Below are positions 1 through 7,477 of a DNA stretch of 34,076 nt, one piece after another. The translations under genes and the position numbers were made by a program. The stretch lies in the NCBI GenBank assembly GCA_023432805.1, contig JAEYUG010000015.1, forward strand, positions 1 to 34,076, given 5' to 3'. How positions within the stretch are numbered: the stretch's first letter is position 1; every line of letters begins with the position of its first letter. The notes beneath the pieces are model-generated. The model saw only the letters and a program-made list of their open reading frames with translations, had not been told where the DNA came from and did no database searches. Source of the DNA: Bacteroidota bacterium. GTDB taxonomy: Bacteria; Bacteroidota; Ignavibacteria; SZUA-365.

Positions 1-74
1 GACCGAGGGGGATGCTGACCCACGCAGACCGAGGGGTATGTTGACCCACGCAGACCGATGAGTATGCCAGCCTC
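1..74. repeat. 26-bp tandem repeat array, cut by window edge
   Basis: Two full 26-bp units occupy 1-26 and 27-52. Each begins GACCGAGGGG and ends TGACCCACGCA, and they differ at two positions. A partial third unit (GACCGATGAGTATG) starts at 53 and then diverges. The array probably continues left of the window. It lies downstream of the TlpA-like gene, which ends at 83 on the minus strand. No coding function is apparent. Confidence 0.8.
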
Positions 75-82
75 GCCCGAAG

Positions 83-601
83 CTACTCGGAGATCCCTCC
101 CGGCTCACCCGGACTTCGCAGAAATCCTTCCAGCATTTCCCGCGTCAGCTTGGTGGGATGCCCTGTCCACAGAACCACGCTCTTGGGTGAGAGCACGAAG
201 GTGCGGGGGATGGCCCAGACGCCGAAGACCTTGTGCGTGGAACCCTGCTCGGTGTCGACGGCCACGGCCGTGCGGAGGTCGTGCTTCTCGAGAAAGGGTT
301 CGACGGTACGACGTGTTTCCTGGGTGATGGCAACGAACTGGTAGCGGTCGGAGAACGCGTCGGCGAGTTCGTTGATATGCGGAAATGCCGCAATACAGGG
401 CTTGCACCACGTCGACCAGAACTCCAGCACCACCGGCCTGCCATGGAGCGCCTCGCCCCCTTCCGGCGCGTCCTTCACCCATGCCCCCACGAATATGCCC
501 TTCGCCGTGTCGCCCGCCAGCAATGTTCGGGGTTTTTGCTCTTGACCGTGCGCCGTTGTTACGACGATCAAGAGCAGAAACGGTATCACCCAGTGATACA
601 T
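83..601 (-). CDS. TlpA-like thioredoxin-fold protein, exported
   Basis: This 172-aa protein begins with a hydrophobic signal or anchor (MYHWVIPFLLLIVV...AHGQ, about residues 1-20). A TlpA/AhpC-type thioredoxin fold follows, with the redox motif WCKPC inside FWSTWCKPCIAAFP and a later cis-Pro region (WAIPRTF). The family acts outside the cytoplasmic membrane as a thiol-disulfide reductase, often in cytochrome c maturation or in resolving disulfides of exported proteins; the client here is unknown. The frame stays open upstream to 913 but overlaps ettA antisense-style composition, so the ATG at 601 in front of the signal peptide is the start. No Shine-Dalgarno precedes it; the start lies in one arm of an ATGGAA-rich inverted repeat. 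It follows ettA on the same strand after 116 bp. Confidence 0.88.
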   Translation of the reverse strand: MYHWVIPFLLLIVVTTAHGQEQKPRTLLAGDTAKGIFVGAWVKDAPEGGEALHGRPVVLEFWSTWCKPCIAAFPHINELADAFSDRYQFVAITQETRRTVEPFLEKHDLRTAVAVDTEQGSTHKVFGVWAIPRTFVLSPKSVVLWTGHPTKLTREMLEGFLRSPGEPGGISE

Positions 602-716
602 GGAAAAAATGGAATCATGGATAGATGGAAGGATGGAACCGTCCGTGCTCAATGTACATCGCGCTGTGCTTGTCTCTTTCCATTCTTCCATTTTCCATCT
701 TTCCAATCTTCCATAA
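601..716. repeat. ATGGAA/TTCCAT inverted repeat between ettA and the TlpA-like gene
   Basis: The left arm (about 601-638) is a degenerate run of ATGGAA-type units. The right arm (about 677-714) is a run of TTCCAT-type units, so the two can pair into a long imperfect stem with a loop of roughly 38 nt. In minus-strand RNA the second arm runs directly into the ATG of the TlpA-like gene. The arms are low complexity, so many registers could pair. Confidence 0.7.
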
Positions 717-717
717 T

Positions 718-2391
718 TCAGCCCCGGGTGAGGGGCTTGTACTTGATCCGATGCGGACGGTCGGCTTCGATGCCGAGGCGCTGCTTGCGGTTTTCTTCGT
801 AGAGCTTGTAGTTGCCGTCGAACCAGATCACCTGGCTGTCGCCTTCGAAGGCGAGGATGTGCGTGGCGACGCGGTCGAGGAACCAGCGATCGTGCGAAAT
901 CACCACTGCACAACCGGCAAAGGCCAGCAGTGCCTCCTCGAGGGCACGCAGGGTGTTGACGTCGAGATCGTTCGTCGGTTCATCGAGCAACAGCACGTTT
1001 GCGCCTTCCCGCAGCACCTTGGCCAGATGCACACGGTTGCGTTCGCCGCCCGACAACATGCCGACCTGCTTCTGCTGATCGCCTCCGCTGAAGTTGAAGC
1101 GCGCCACATAGCTGCGCGCGTTGACTTCACGGCTGCCGACCATGATCAGATCGTCGCCGCCGCTGATCTCCTCGTAGATGGTCTTCTCAGGGTCGAGGGG
1201 ACGTGCCTGATCGACGTAGCCGAGTTTCACCGTCGAACCGATCGTGAAGGTGCCCGCGTCGGCGGCTTCCTGTCCCGTGATCATGCGGAACAACGTTGTC
1301 TTGCCCGCGCCGTTGGGACCGATCACACCGATGATGCCGCCCGGAGGCAGTGCGAATTCGAGATTCTCGTAGAGCAGGTTGTCGCCGTAGGCCTTCGAAA
1401 CGCCCGAGGCCTCGATCACAACATCGCCGAGCCGGGGTCCGGCTGGAATGAAGATCTCCATCTCTTCGTTGCGCTTCTCCTGCTCCTCTTCGAGCATCTT
1501 CTCATAGGCCGCGATGCGTGCCTTGCTCTTGTCGTGGCGTCCCTTGGGATTGAGGCGCACCCACTCGAGCTCGCGTGCGAGCACCCGCTGGCGTTTCGAT
1601 TCCTGCTTCTCCTCGACGCGCAGGCGTTCCTGCTTCTGTTCGAGCCACGACGAGTAATTGCCCTTGAAGGGGATGCCTTCGCCGCGGTCGAGCTCGAGAA
1701 TCCACCCGGCCACATTGTCGAGGAAGTAGCGGTCGTGGGTCACGGCGATGACCGTGCCGGGATACTTCGAGAGGAACTGTTCGAGCCAGGCGACGCTCTC
1801 GGCGTCGAGGTGGTTCGTGGGTTCGTCGAGCAGCAGCACGTCGGGATTCTTCAGCAGCAGGCGGCAGAGCGCGACGCGGCGTCGCTCGCCACCCGAGAGA
1901 ACTGCGATGGAGGTATCGCCCGGAGGACAGCGGAGCGCATCGGCGGCCATCTCGAGCTTGCTGTCGAGATCCCATGCGTCGAGGTGGTCGATCTGCTCCT
2001 GAAGCTCGGCCTGTCGTGCGAGCAGGGCGTCGAAGTCCGCGTCCGGTTCGGCGAACTGCGCATTCACCGCCTCGTACTCACGCACGATGTCGACCGTGGC
2101 CTGCACACCTTCCTCGATGATGTCGCGCACCGTCTTCGAGGGATCAAGTTCAGGTTCCTGCGGCAGGTACCCGAAGGTGATGCCCTTGTCGGCCGTGATC
2201 TCTCCGAGATAATCGTTGTCGAGGCCTGCGATGATCTTCAGCAGCGTGCTCTTGCCTGCGCCGTTGAGGCCCAGCACACCGATCTTCGCGCCATAGAAGA
2301 ACGAGAGATAGATGTCCTTGAGAATGTACCGAGTCGGCGGGACGACCTTGCCCACGCCGATCATCGAAAAAATGATCTTGTTGTCGCTCAT
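718..2391 (-). CDS. ettA: Energy-dependent translational throttle protein EttA (ABC-F ATPase)
   Basis: This 557-aa soluble ABC-F protein is close to the usual EttA length (about 555). The first ABC domain has Walker A GLNGAGKS at 41-48, signature LSGGERRR and Walker B/DEPTNHLD. A charged helical linker follows, rich in Glu, Arg and Lys. The second domain has GPNGAGKT, LSGGERNR and DEPTNDLD, and the tail is basic. The N-terminus MSDNKIIFSMIGVGKVVPP is typical of EttA rather than Uup or YheS. The family binds the ribosomal E site and gates the first elongation step according to ADP/ATP ratio. The start at 2391 is chosen by this N-terminus; the frame continues to 2832 but that part is antisense to the next gene. 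A promoter-like pair precedes it at 2426-2454. Confidence 0.96.
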   Translation of the reverse strand: MSDNKIIFSMIGVGKVVPPTRYILKDIYLSFFYGAKIGVLGLNGAGKSTLLKIIAGLDNDYLGEITADKGITFGYLPQEPELDPSKTVRDIIEEGVQATVDIVREYEAVNAQFAEPDADFDALLARQAELQEQIDHLDAWDLDSKLEMAADALRCPPGDTSIAVLSGGERRRVALCRLLLKNPDVLLLDEPTNHLDAESVAWLEQFLSKYPGTVIAVTHDRYFLDNVAGWILELDRGEGIPFKGNYSSWLEQKQERLRVEEKQESKRQRVLARELEWVRLNPKGRHDKSKARIAAYEKMLEEEQEKRNEEMEIFIPAGPRLGDVVIEASGVSKAYGDNLLYENLEFALPPGGIIGVIGPNGAGKTTLFRMITGQEAADAGTFTIGSTVKLGYVDQARPLDPEKTIYEEISGGDDLIMVGSREVNARSYVARFNFSGGDQQKQVGMLSGGERNRVHLAKVLREGANVLLLDEPTNDLDVNTLRALEEALLAFAGCAVVISHDRWFLDRVATHILAFEGDSQVIWFDGNYKLYEENRKQRLGIEADRPHRIKYKPLTRG

Positions 2392-2425
2392 GATGCCATC
2401 ATTAGTGAAAAAACCGGGACCCGGC

Positions 2426-2454
2426 AAGGTACGACAAAGCCATACGCTTCTCAA
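2426..2454 (-). promoter_or_regulatory. Putative promoter of ettA
   Basis: On the minus strand TTGAGA (2454-2449) is followed by a 17-bp spacer and TACCTTG beginning at 2431. This gives a leader of about 28 nt to the ATG at 2391. The same layout (TTG, 17-bp spacer, TAnnTT) recurs before other genes in this window. Confidence 0.5.
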
Positions 2455-2474
2455 GACGGGCATGGGCACCGCAC

Positions 2475-2504
2475 TTGACATTGTCCCTGAATCCCCGCTA
2501 TTTA
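2475..2504 (+). promoter_or_regulatory. Possible promoter of the glycine-zipper protein gene
   Basis: A perfect TTGACA lies at 2475-2480. An 18-bp spacer leads to TATTTA at 2499-2504. A start near 2511 would leave only about 7 nt before the ATG at 2518 and would cut off the GAGG at 2506-2509. The pairing is therefore doubtful. Confidence 0.25.
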
Positions 2505-2517
2505 TGAGGTCACCTCC

Positions 2518-3159
2518 ATGAATACGTTCCGCGTGCGACGCACCCTCACCGCCAGCCTGATTCCGGTTCTCTGCCTTGCGACACTTCTCGTCGCGGTGCG
2601 GCCCGTGCATGCGCAGCGTTCGAGCATTGCCCTCCTCACCGCGCGCGTGCCCGCGCAACCCGGGGGCAGCTACGTGTCCGTCGTCACCACCCATCGCTCC
2701 ATTGTCAACGGCATGGCCGTGCACGCCACTCCCCTCGGCATGCTCGTGTGGACGAGTCCCAGACCCTTTTCGCGCGACGAGCTGACCGCCAACACCACCT
2801 TCATCCGTGCCGGAGACATCCTCGCCATCCAATACGAGCGCGTCACCAGCGCGTGGACAGGCGTCCTTACCGGTGCCGCCATCGGTGCGGCCGGTCTGGC
2901 CCTTCCCATCGTTGTCGCGGGCCTCACCACCGGGTCCGACATCGGCATTCAGACGGGGGATGTGTTGCTCGCCGCTGCCGTGGGCGGCGTGGCCGGTGGC
3001 GTCGTGGGCGGCCTTCTCTCCGGGGGGAAGCGATCAGGCACGCTCGACATCGGTGCGAGCGCCGACCGTTTCGCCTCCGCGCTTGAAGACGTACGACCCC
3101 TCTGCATGTACGGCGTTTCCGCACCCGACGACGTCGTACGCGCCATGACCTCGCCATAG
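2518..3159 (+). CDS. Secreted glycine-zipper hypothetical protein
   Basis: This is a 213-aa protein with a clear signal peptide (basic MNTFRVRR, hydrophobic TASLIPVLCLATLLVAV, then VHAQ, cleavage near residue 33). The middle has two glycine- and alanine-rich hydrophobic stretches, roughly residues 118-142 (GVLTGAAIGAAGLALPIVVAG) and 150-170 (LLAAAVGGVAGGVVGGLLSGG). These are typical of glycine-zipper segments that pack in membranes. No enzyme motif is visible and I do not recognise the family. It is divergent from ettA, 126 bp apart. GAGG occurs 8 nt before the ATG. The downstream SIMPL gene has its own apparent promoter, so the two are probably separate units. Confidence 0.75.
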   Translation: MNTFRVRRTLTASLIPVLCLATLLVAVRPVHAQRSSIALLTARVPAQPGGSYVSVVTTHRSIVNGMAVHATPLGMLVWTSPRPFSRDELTANTTFIRAGDILAIQYERVTSAWTGVLTGAAIGAAGLALPIVVAGLTTGSDIGIQTGDVLLAAAVGGVAGGVVGGLLSGGKRSGTLDIGASADRFASALEDVRPLCMYGVSAPDDVVRAMTSP

Positions 3160-3169
3160 CTCACCGTCC

Positions 3170-3221
3170 GGGAGGACGGACGCCCTCGTCCGTCTTGGGA
3201 GGACGGACGCCCTCGTCCGTC
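3170..3221. repeat. Two tandem REP-like hairpin units
   Basis: Two 25-bp copies (3170-3194 and 3197-3221) each contain GACGGACG, a CCCT loop and CGTCCGTC, a perfect 8-bp stem, preceded by GGGAG. They lie just after the stop at 3159. Identical units recur at 29908-29963 and an inverted variant at 4059-4078. Their location after stop codons suggests REP-type elements that may also protect 3' ends or terminate transcription. Confidence 0.85.
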
Positions 3222-3238
3222 GGCGAACGCAAATGAAC

Positions 3239-3267
3239 TTGCCTTTGGTGCGCCGGCGCGATAGGTT
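3239..3267 (+). promoter_or_regulatory. Putative promoter of the SIMPL-domain gene
   Basis: TTGCCT (3239-3244) is followed by a 17-bp spacer and TAGGTT (3262-3267). The predicted leader is about 30 nt to the ATG at 3305. It lies downstream of the alternative in-frame ATG at 3233, which favours 3305 as the true start. Confidence 0.45.
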
Positions 3268-3304
3268 CGCAACAGACATCCTCCACCCTCCCATACATGA
3301 TTCC

Positions 3305-4030
3305 ATGAAAGACAACAGCTATCTGCTCCCAGCGGGCATATTGGCACTGGGACTCATCATCGGCATTGCCATCTTCTCCTGGGCCTGGTCCGATGCACGC
3401 AGCTCCGATCAGACCATCACCGTGACCGGTTCAGCCAAGAAGGAGATCACCTCCGATCTCGGGATTCTGCACGGAACGATCGGCGTACAGGCGGCCACCC
3501 CGGATGCATCCTACCGGGCACTCGTCTCGCAACGTGCGATCCTGCTCGATTATCTCAAGGAGAAGGGGTTTCCCGCCGACAAGGTCAAGCTCTATCCCGT
3601 CACCAACTATCAGGTGCAGGAGTTCGATGAGAATGGCAGGCAGATCGGCATCAAGGGGTATGCCTACAATCAGCGTGTGGAAGTGCAGTCCGATGACGTG
3701 AAGCGCATCGAGAGCATGTCGCTCGACATCGCCTCCGTTGTCGAACAGGGCGTCTTCTTCACCGTGGATCCACCCGAATACCACTACACGAAACTCTCGG
3801 GTCTGAAGATCGAGATTCAGGCGGCTGCGGCGAAGGATGCGATGGTGCGTGCCGATCGCATCGCAGACGCCACCGACCGCTCGCTGGGTGCACTGCGCAA
3901 TGCGCGCATGGGTGTGCTGCAAATCACCGCGAAGAATTCGAACGAAGTGTCGGATTACGGGGTCAACGACGTGAGCTCGATCGAGAAGGAAATCACCGCG
4001 GTGGTCAGCGCGTCGTTCCAGATCCGCTGA
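3305..4030 (+). CDS. SIMPL domain-containing membrane-anchored protein
   Basis: This 241-aa protein has one N-terminal membrane segment (YLLPAGILALGLIIGIAIFSWAW, about residues 6-28). A SIMPL (DUF541) domain fills the rest. It opens with ITVTGSAKKEITSDLG, the common start of this domain, and contains the conserved YPVTNYQVQE...GYAYNQRVEV pattern. The family forms periplasmic oligomers linked to envelope integrity or oxidative stress; its biochemical role is not established. An upstream in-frame ATG at 3233 would add 24 basic residues before the membrane segment. I reject it because a promoter-like pair sits between the two ATGs. No Shine-Dalgarno is obvious. It converges with acs across a hairpin repeat. 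Confidence 0.87.
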   Translation: MKDNSYLLPAGILALGLIIGIAIFSWAWSDARSSDQTITVTGSAKKEITSDLGILHGTIGVQAATPDASYRALVSQRAILLDYLKEKGFPADKVKLYPVTNYQVQEFDENGRQIGIKGYAYNQRVEVQSDDVKRIESMSLDIASVVEQGVFFTVDPPEYHYTKLSGLKIEIQAAAAKDAMVRADRIADATDRSLGALRNARMGVLQITAKNSNEVSDYGVNDVSSIEKEITAVVSASFQIR

Positions 4031-4058
4031 CCATGTCGCATCGGTGAGAGACGGGTGT

Positions 4059-4078
4059 GACGGACGGGGGCGTCCGTC
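4059..4078. terminator. REP-like hairpin between convergent SIMPL and acs genes
   Basis: GACGGACG and CGTCCGTC form a perfect 8-bp stem with a GGGG loop. It is an inverted, one-mismatch copy of the repeat at 3170-3221. It fills the 54-bp gap between two convergent stop codons (4030 and 4085), where a bidirectional terminator is expected, although it has no T-tract. Confidence 0.55.
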
Positions 4079-4084
4079 CTCCGA

Positions 4085-5980
4085 TCATTCTTCGAGGGTC
4101 GAGATGTTTCCGGGATCCTGCCCGAGGGCGCGGGCCTTCAACACGCGGCGCATGATCTTGCCCGATCGCGTCTTCGGCAGTGCATCGACGATGTCGATGT
4201 GGTCGGGCTTCGCGATGGGTCCCATTTCATGCGCCACGTGCAGGCGCAGTTCCTCCTCCAGTCGATCGTGGCGTTCCACACCGGTCTTGAGAATCACGAA
4301 GGCGTGGATCGCATTGCCCTTCACCTCGTGCGGCAATCCGATCACCGCGGCTTCCGAGACGGCGGGATGGCTTACGAGCGCACTCTCGACTTCCGCAGTG
4401 CCGAGGCGGTACCCGGAGACCTTGATGACGTCATCCACCCGGCCGATCACCCAGTAGTACCCGTCTTCGTCGCGCCGGGCGGAGTCGCCGGTCAGATACA
4501 TCCCCGCGAAGCGGCTCCAATACTGTGCGACGTAGCGGTCATCGTCCTTGTAAATCGTGCGCAGCATCGCCGGCCACGGTGTCTTGATAACGAGGAAGCC
4601 CTCTTCGTTCGGTCCCACCGGCAGGCCGTCTTCACCGACGATGTCCATGTCCACGCCAGGGAATGGTCTGGTGCCCGAGCCGGGCTTGAGCGGCATGCTG
4701 GGGATGGGGGTAATCATGAACATGCCCGTTTCGGTTTGCCACCACGTGTCCATGATCGGACAGCGGTCGCGGCCGATGACGCGATGGTACCAGCGCCAGG
4801 CCTCGGGATTGATCGGTTCGCCGACCGAACCGAGCAGGCGCAGGGTCGACAGGTCGTGCCGGTTGGGCCAGGCCTCGCCGAAGCGCATGAGTCCGCGAAT
4901 CGCAGTCGGCGCCGTGTAGAGGATGTTGATACCGTAGCGTTCGATCATCTGCCACCAGCGGTTCGGGTAGGGAAAGGTGGGTGCGCCCTCGTACATGAAC
5001 GAGGTGGTGCCGTTGAGCAGGGGACCATAGACGATATAACTGTGTCCCGTGATCCAGCCCGGATCTGCGGCGCACCAGTAGCGATCCTCTTCATGGATGT
5101 CGAAGACGTACTTGAGCGTCGTGTAGGTGCCGACCATGTATCCCCCATGCGTATGGAGGATGGCCTTGGGTTTGCCGGTGGTTCCTGAGGTGTAGAGGAT
5201 GAAGAGCGGATCCTCGGCATCCATTTCCTCCATCGAGCAGGAATTGGAAGCGATGGGAAGCGCCATGAGTTCGTGGTACCACATGTCGCGGCCGGACTCC
5301 ATGGTCACCTGTTCGCCGGTGCGACGGACGACGAGCACGCTTTCGACCGTGGCCGCGCGTTGCAGCGCCTCGTCGGCGATGGCCTTGAGCGGGACGAGCT
5401 TTCCGCGCTGCCAGGCACCATCGGCCACGATGAGCACCTTCGACTGGCTGTCTTCAAGGCGTTCGTGCAGGGCTTCCACCGAGAATCCCCCATACACCAC
5501 CGAGTGAATCGCGCCGATGCGCGCGCAGGCGAGCATGCCGACGACAAGTTCCGGGATGCGGCCCATATAGAGCGTGACGCGGTCGCCCTTGCGCACACCG
5601 AGGCTCTTGAGCACGTTGGCGAACTTGCAGGTTTCGCGGCGCAGGGCGAAGTACGACAAGGAGCGGAATTCGCCGTTTTCCCCCTCCCAGATCAGCGCGA
5701 GCTTGTTACGGCGGGAGGTAGCGGCGTGGCGGTCGACGCAGTTGTAGACGATGTTCGTCTTCCCCCCGGTGAACCACTTGTAGAACGGCGGGTTGGACGC
5801 ATCGAGCACCTGCTCCCATGGAGCGAACCAGTGCAGCTCGGCCGCGTGGCGTGCCCAGAATGCTTCGAGATCGGCCGAAGCCTCGGCTGCGAGTGCATCC
5901 CACGACGGGGCGTGTGCGTTGGCGATGATGGACGGGTCCGGATACTGGACCTCGCCGGAGAGCATCGGGGTGTCGCTCAT
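4085..5980 (-). CDS. acs: Acetate--CoA ligase (acetyl-CoA synthetase)
   Basis: This 631-aa AMP-forming enzyme makes acetyl-CoA from acetate, ATP and CoA. The phosphate-binding A3 motif YTSGTTGKPKAILHTHGGY spans 263-281. DTWWQTETG at 411-419 carries Trp414, the residue that restricts the pocket to acetate in characterised Acs. The hinge/A8 region GRVDDVIKVSGYRLGTAEVE precedes the C-terminal LPKTRSGKIMRR, with the catalytic, acetylatable lysine at about 608. All the key residues are present, and the length matches the family (about 630-655). GAGGAAG 5 nt upstream fixes the start at 5980. It is divergent from the PAS kinase across a 218-bp region that contains a spaced inverted repeat. No acetyltransferase or deacetylase gene is nearby to show Lys regulation. 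Confidence 0.96.
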   Translation of the reverse strand: MSDTPMLSGEVQYPDPSIIANAHAPSWDALAAEASADLEAFWARHAAELHWFAPWEQVLDASNPPFYKWFTGGKTNIVYNCVDRHAATSRRNKLALIWEGENGEFRSLSYFALRRETCKFANVLKSLGVRKGDRVTLYMGRIPELVVGMLACARIGAIHSVVYGGFSVEALHERLEDSQSKVLIVADGAWQRGKLVPLKAIADEALQRAATVESVLVVRRTGEQVTMESGRDMWYHELMALPIASNSCSMEEMDAEDPLFILYTSGTTGKPKAILHTHGGYMVGTYTTLKYVFDIHEEDRYWCAADPGWITGHSYIVYGPLLNGTTSFMYEGAPTFPYPNRWWQMIERYGINILYTAPTAIRGLMRFGEAWPNRHDLSTLRLLGSVGEPINPEAWRWYHRVIGRDRCPIMDTWWQTETGMFMITPIPSMPLKPGSGTRPFPGVDMDIVGEDGLPVGPNEEGFLVIKTPWPAMLRTIYKDDDRYVAQYWSRFAGMYLTGDSARRDEDGYYWVIGRVDDVIKVSGYRLGTAEVESALVSHPAVSEAAVIGLPHEVKGNAIHAFVILKTGVERHDRLEEELRLHVAHEMGPIAKPDHIDIVDALPKTRSGKIMRRVLKARALGQDPGNISTLEE

Positions 5981-6095
5981 GGGGCTTCCTCGGGATGTCG
6001 GGAGGTGGCACGGGGGTCGGCATACCGCGGGGACGGGGCCGAAGGGAATCGGCGATGTTGCGAAGATCGGCATTGAAATGCAAGCGCCGACATCC

Positions 6096-6143
6096 CAATT
6101 GCAGTCTGCAGATGCTGCGATGTACATGCAAGAACTGCAATTG
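6096..6143. promoter_or_regulatory. Spaced inverted repeat in the acs/kinase divergent region
   Basis: CAATTGCAG (6096-6104) and CTGCAATTG (6135-6143) are perfect 9-bp inverted arms separated by 30 bp. Each contains the CAATTG palindrome. The position between two divergent genes suits an operator pair, but the regulator is unknown. Confidence 0.4.
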
Positions 6144-6159
6144 TTGCAAGGAATTCATA

Positions 6160-6188
6160 TTGTACGCGCCTGCGGGATGTGCTAGATT
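6160..6188 (+). promoter_or_regulatory. Putative promoter of the PAS kinase
   Basis: TTGTAC (6160-6165), a 17-bp spacer and TAGATTG starting at 6183 match the layout seen elsewhere in the window. The expected start near 6195 leaves only about 4 nt before the ATG at 6199, implying a leaderless or nearly leaderless mRNA. Confidence 0.4.
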
Positions 6189-6198
6189 GTCCGACACT

Positions 6199-7323
6199 AT
6201 GACCGACGCGACCGACATACTGCACAGCATAGAAAAGGCCGGCGATTGCATCATTCTGACGGATTCAGAAGGAAACATCACCTACGCCTCTCCGGCGATC
6301 GAGCAGATCGCGGGCTATACCCCCGAGGAACTAACCGGACGCAGTACCCGGGTGTTCAAATCGGATCGGAATCCCCCGGCACTCTATGCGGACATGTGGG
6401 CGACGATTCTCGAGCGCCGGACCTGGTCCGGACTGATTGAAAACCGTCGCAAGAATGGCGATGTGTATCTCGAGCAGTTGACGATCACGCCGCTGGTCAA
6501 TGAGAAGGGTGAGATCACCCAGTATTATTGCAGGAAGGTTCTTGCCGACGGTGTGCAGCCGGTGGATCAGCTGCCGGGGTATCTTCAGCGGCAGCTTCCG
6601 ATCGGGGGTGCGGGTCGCAGTGATTTCATGAGCCGTGTCTCGTACGAATTGCGCACGGCGTTGAATTCGATCCTCGGATTCACACAGATCCTCCATGAAG
6701 ATCTGCGCAACGTCATCGATCCCATGCAGGACGAGTATTTCTCGGTCATCGCGCAGAGCGGGGCGCGCATCCAGCACATGATGGAAGATGCGCTGACGCT
6801 CACGCTGCTTGAAACCGCTGAATTCGCATTTCATTTCGAGCAGTTTGCCGTGGCGCCCGAGGTGCGGCGCATCCTCGCGAACATCTCGTTGCTGGTCACT
6901 GCGCATAATCTACGCATCATCAAGGTGATCGAAGACAACGGCGCGCTCGTATCCATGGACCGCCACTGTTTCGAGCAGATCATCACGAACCTCCTGGTCA
7001 ACTCGATCAAGTTCACGCAGGAGGGCACGATCACGATCGGGCTGGAGACGCGATCGGGCGAGGTGGTCGTGACGGTGATCGACACGGGCATCGGCATCAG
7101 CGACACATTCAAACCCTTTGTCTTCGAGCCTTTCCGTCAGGAGGAGATCGGATATTCGCAAGAGCTCGAGGGAGCCGGACTGGGACTGGCGATCACAAAA
7201 CGCATGACTGAGATCATGGCCGGGCGCATCACCTTCGAATCGACGAAGGGCGAGGGTTCGACCTTCACCGTTCGTTTCCCCATCATCGGATGGGAAAAAG
7301 ACCGTCTGAACCGGTCCGCCTGA
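6199..7323 (+). CDS. PAS-domain histidine kinase homologue with Tyr in place of the phospho-acceptor His
   Basis: This 374-aa soluble protein has no membrane segment. A PAS domain covers about residues 5-117 (AGDCIILTDSEGNITYASPAIEQIAGYTPEEL). It is followed by a HisKA-type helical region and an HATPase_c domain. The ATPase boxes look intact: N-box NLLVNSIKFT (Asn268), G1 DTGIGIS (Asp295), G2 GAGLGLAITKRM (about 325). The H-box, normally SHELRTPLN, reads SYELRTALN: the codon at 6643-6645 is TAC, so residue 149 is Tyr, and the usual Pro is Ala. It should bind ATP but cannot autophosphorylate on the usual His. It may be a pseudokinase, an allosteric partner, or use another residue. No response regulator is adjacent. 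The upstream in-frame extension to 5995 reads as non-coding. Confidence 0.9.
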   Translation: MTDATDILHSIEKAGDCIILTDSEGNITYASPAIEQIAGYTPEELTGRSTRVFKSDRNPPALYADMWATILERRTWSGLIENRRKNGDVYLEQLTITPLVNEKGEITQYYCRKVLADGVQPVDQLPGYLQRQLPIGGAGRSDFMSRVSYELRTALNSILGFTQILHEDLRNVIDPMQDEYFSVIAQSGARIQHMMEDALTLTLLETAEFAFHFEQFAVAPEVRRILANISLLVTAHNLRIIKVIEDNGALVSMDRHCFEQIITNLLVNSIKFTQEGTITIGLETRSGEVVVTVIDTGIGISDTFKPFVFEPFRQEEIGYSQELEGAGLGLAITKRMTEIMAGRITFESTKGEGSTFTVRFPIIGWEKDRLNRSA

Positions 7324-7356
7324 CCTTTCCGCATCTCACCCGATTCTGTGATCGCT

Positions 7357-7371
7357 CTCGACTCCGTCGAG
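7357..7371 (+). terminator. Small hairpin after the kinase gene
   Basis: CTCGAC and GTCGAG form a 6-bp stem around a 3-nt loop, 33 nt after the stop codon. There is no T-tract, so function as a terminator is a weak inference. Confidence 0.25.
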
Positions 7372-7396
7372 ACATTGTGTAGCCGCGTTGTGCAGC

Positions 7397-7418
7397 CGCG
7401 CATGAGAATTCTTGCGCG
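7397..7418. promoter_or_regulatory. Imperfect palindrome upstream of the subtilase promoter
   Basis: CGCGCA and TGCGCG flank an inner AGAATTCT palindrome. The element ends inside the proposed -35 box of the subtilase promoter (7412-7417), so it could be an operator. This is inference from position only. Confidence 0.3.
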
Positions 7419-7440
7419 GTCGCACCCCTGCGCGTAGATT
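7412..7440 (+). promoter_or_regulatory. Putative promoter of the giant subtilase
   Basis: TTGCGC (7412-7417), a 17-bp spacer and TAGATTG from 7435 share the layout, and the TAGATTG, of the kinase promoter at 6160-6189. The leader to the ATG at 7478 would be about 31 nt and contains GGAG at 7468-7471. Confidence 0.45.
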
Positions 7441-7477
7441 GAATGTTCCACCACTCTCAGTATACCCGGAGTGCTTC

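Noticed and set aside
1..74. CRISPR-like array
   Set aside because: The units are contiguous without spacers and no cas genes are present.
625..2478. 617-aa open frame on the plus strand
   Set aside because: It is antisense to ettA, whose product has full ABC-F motifs; the frame is open because of high GC.
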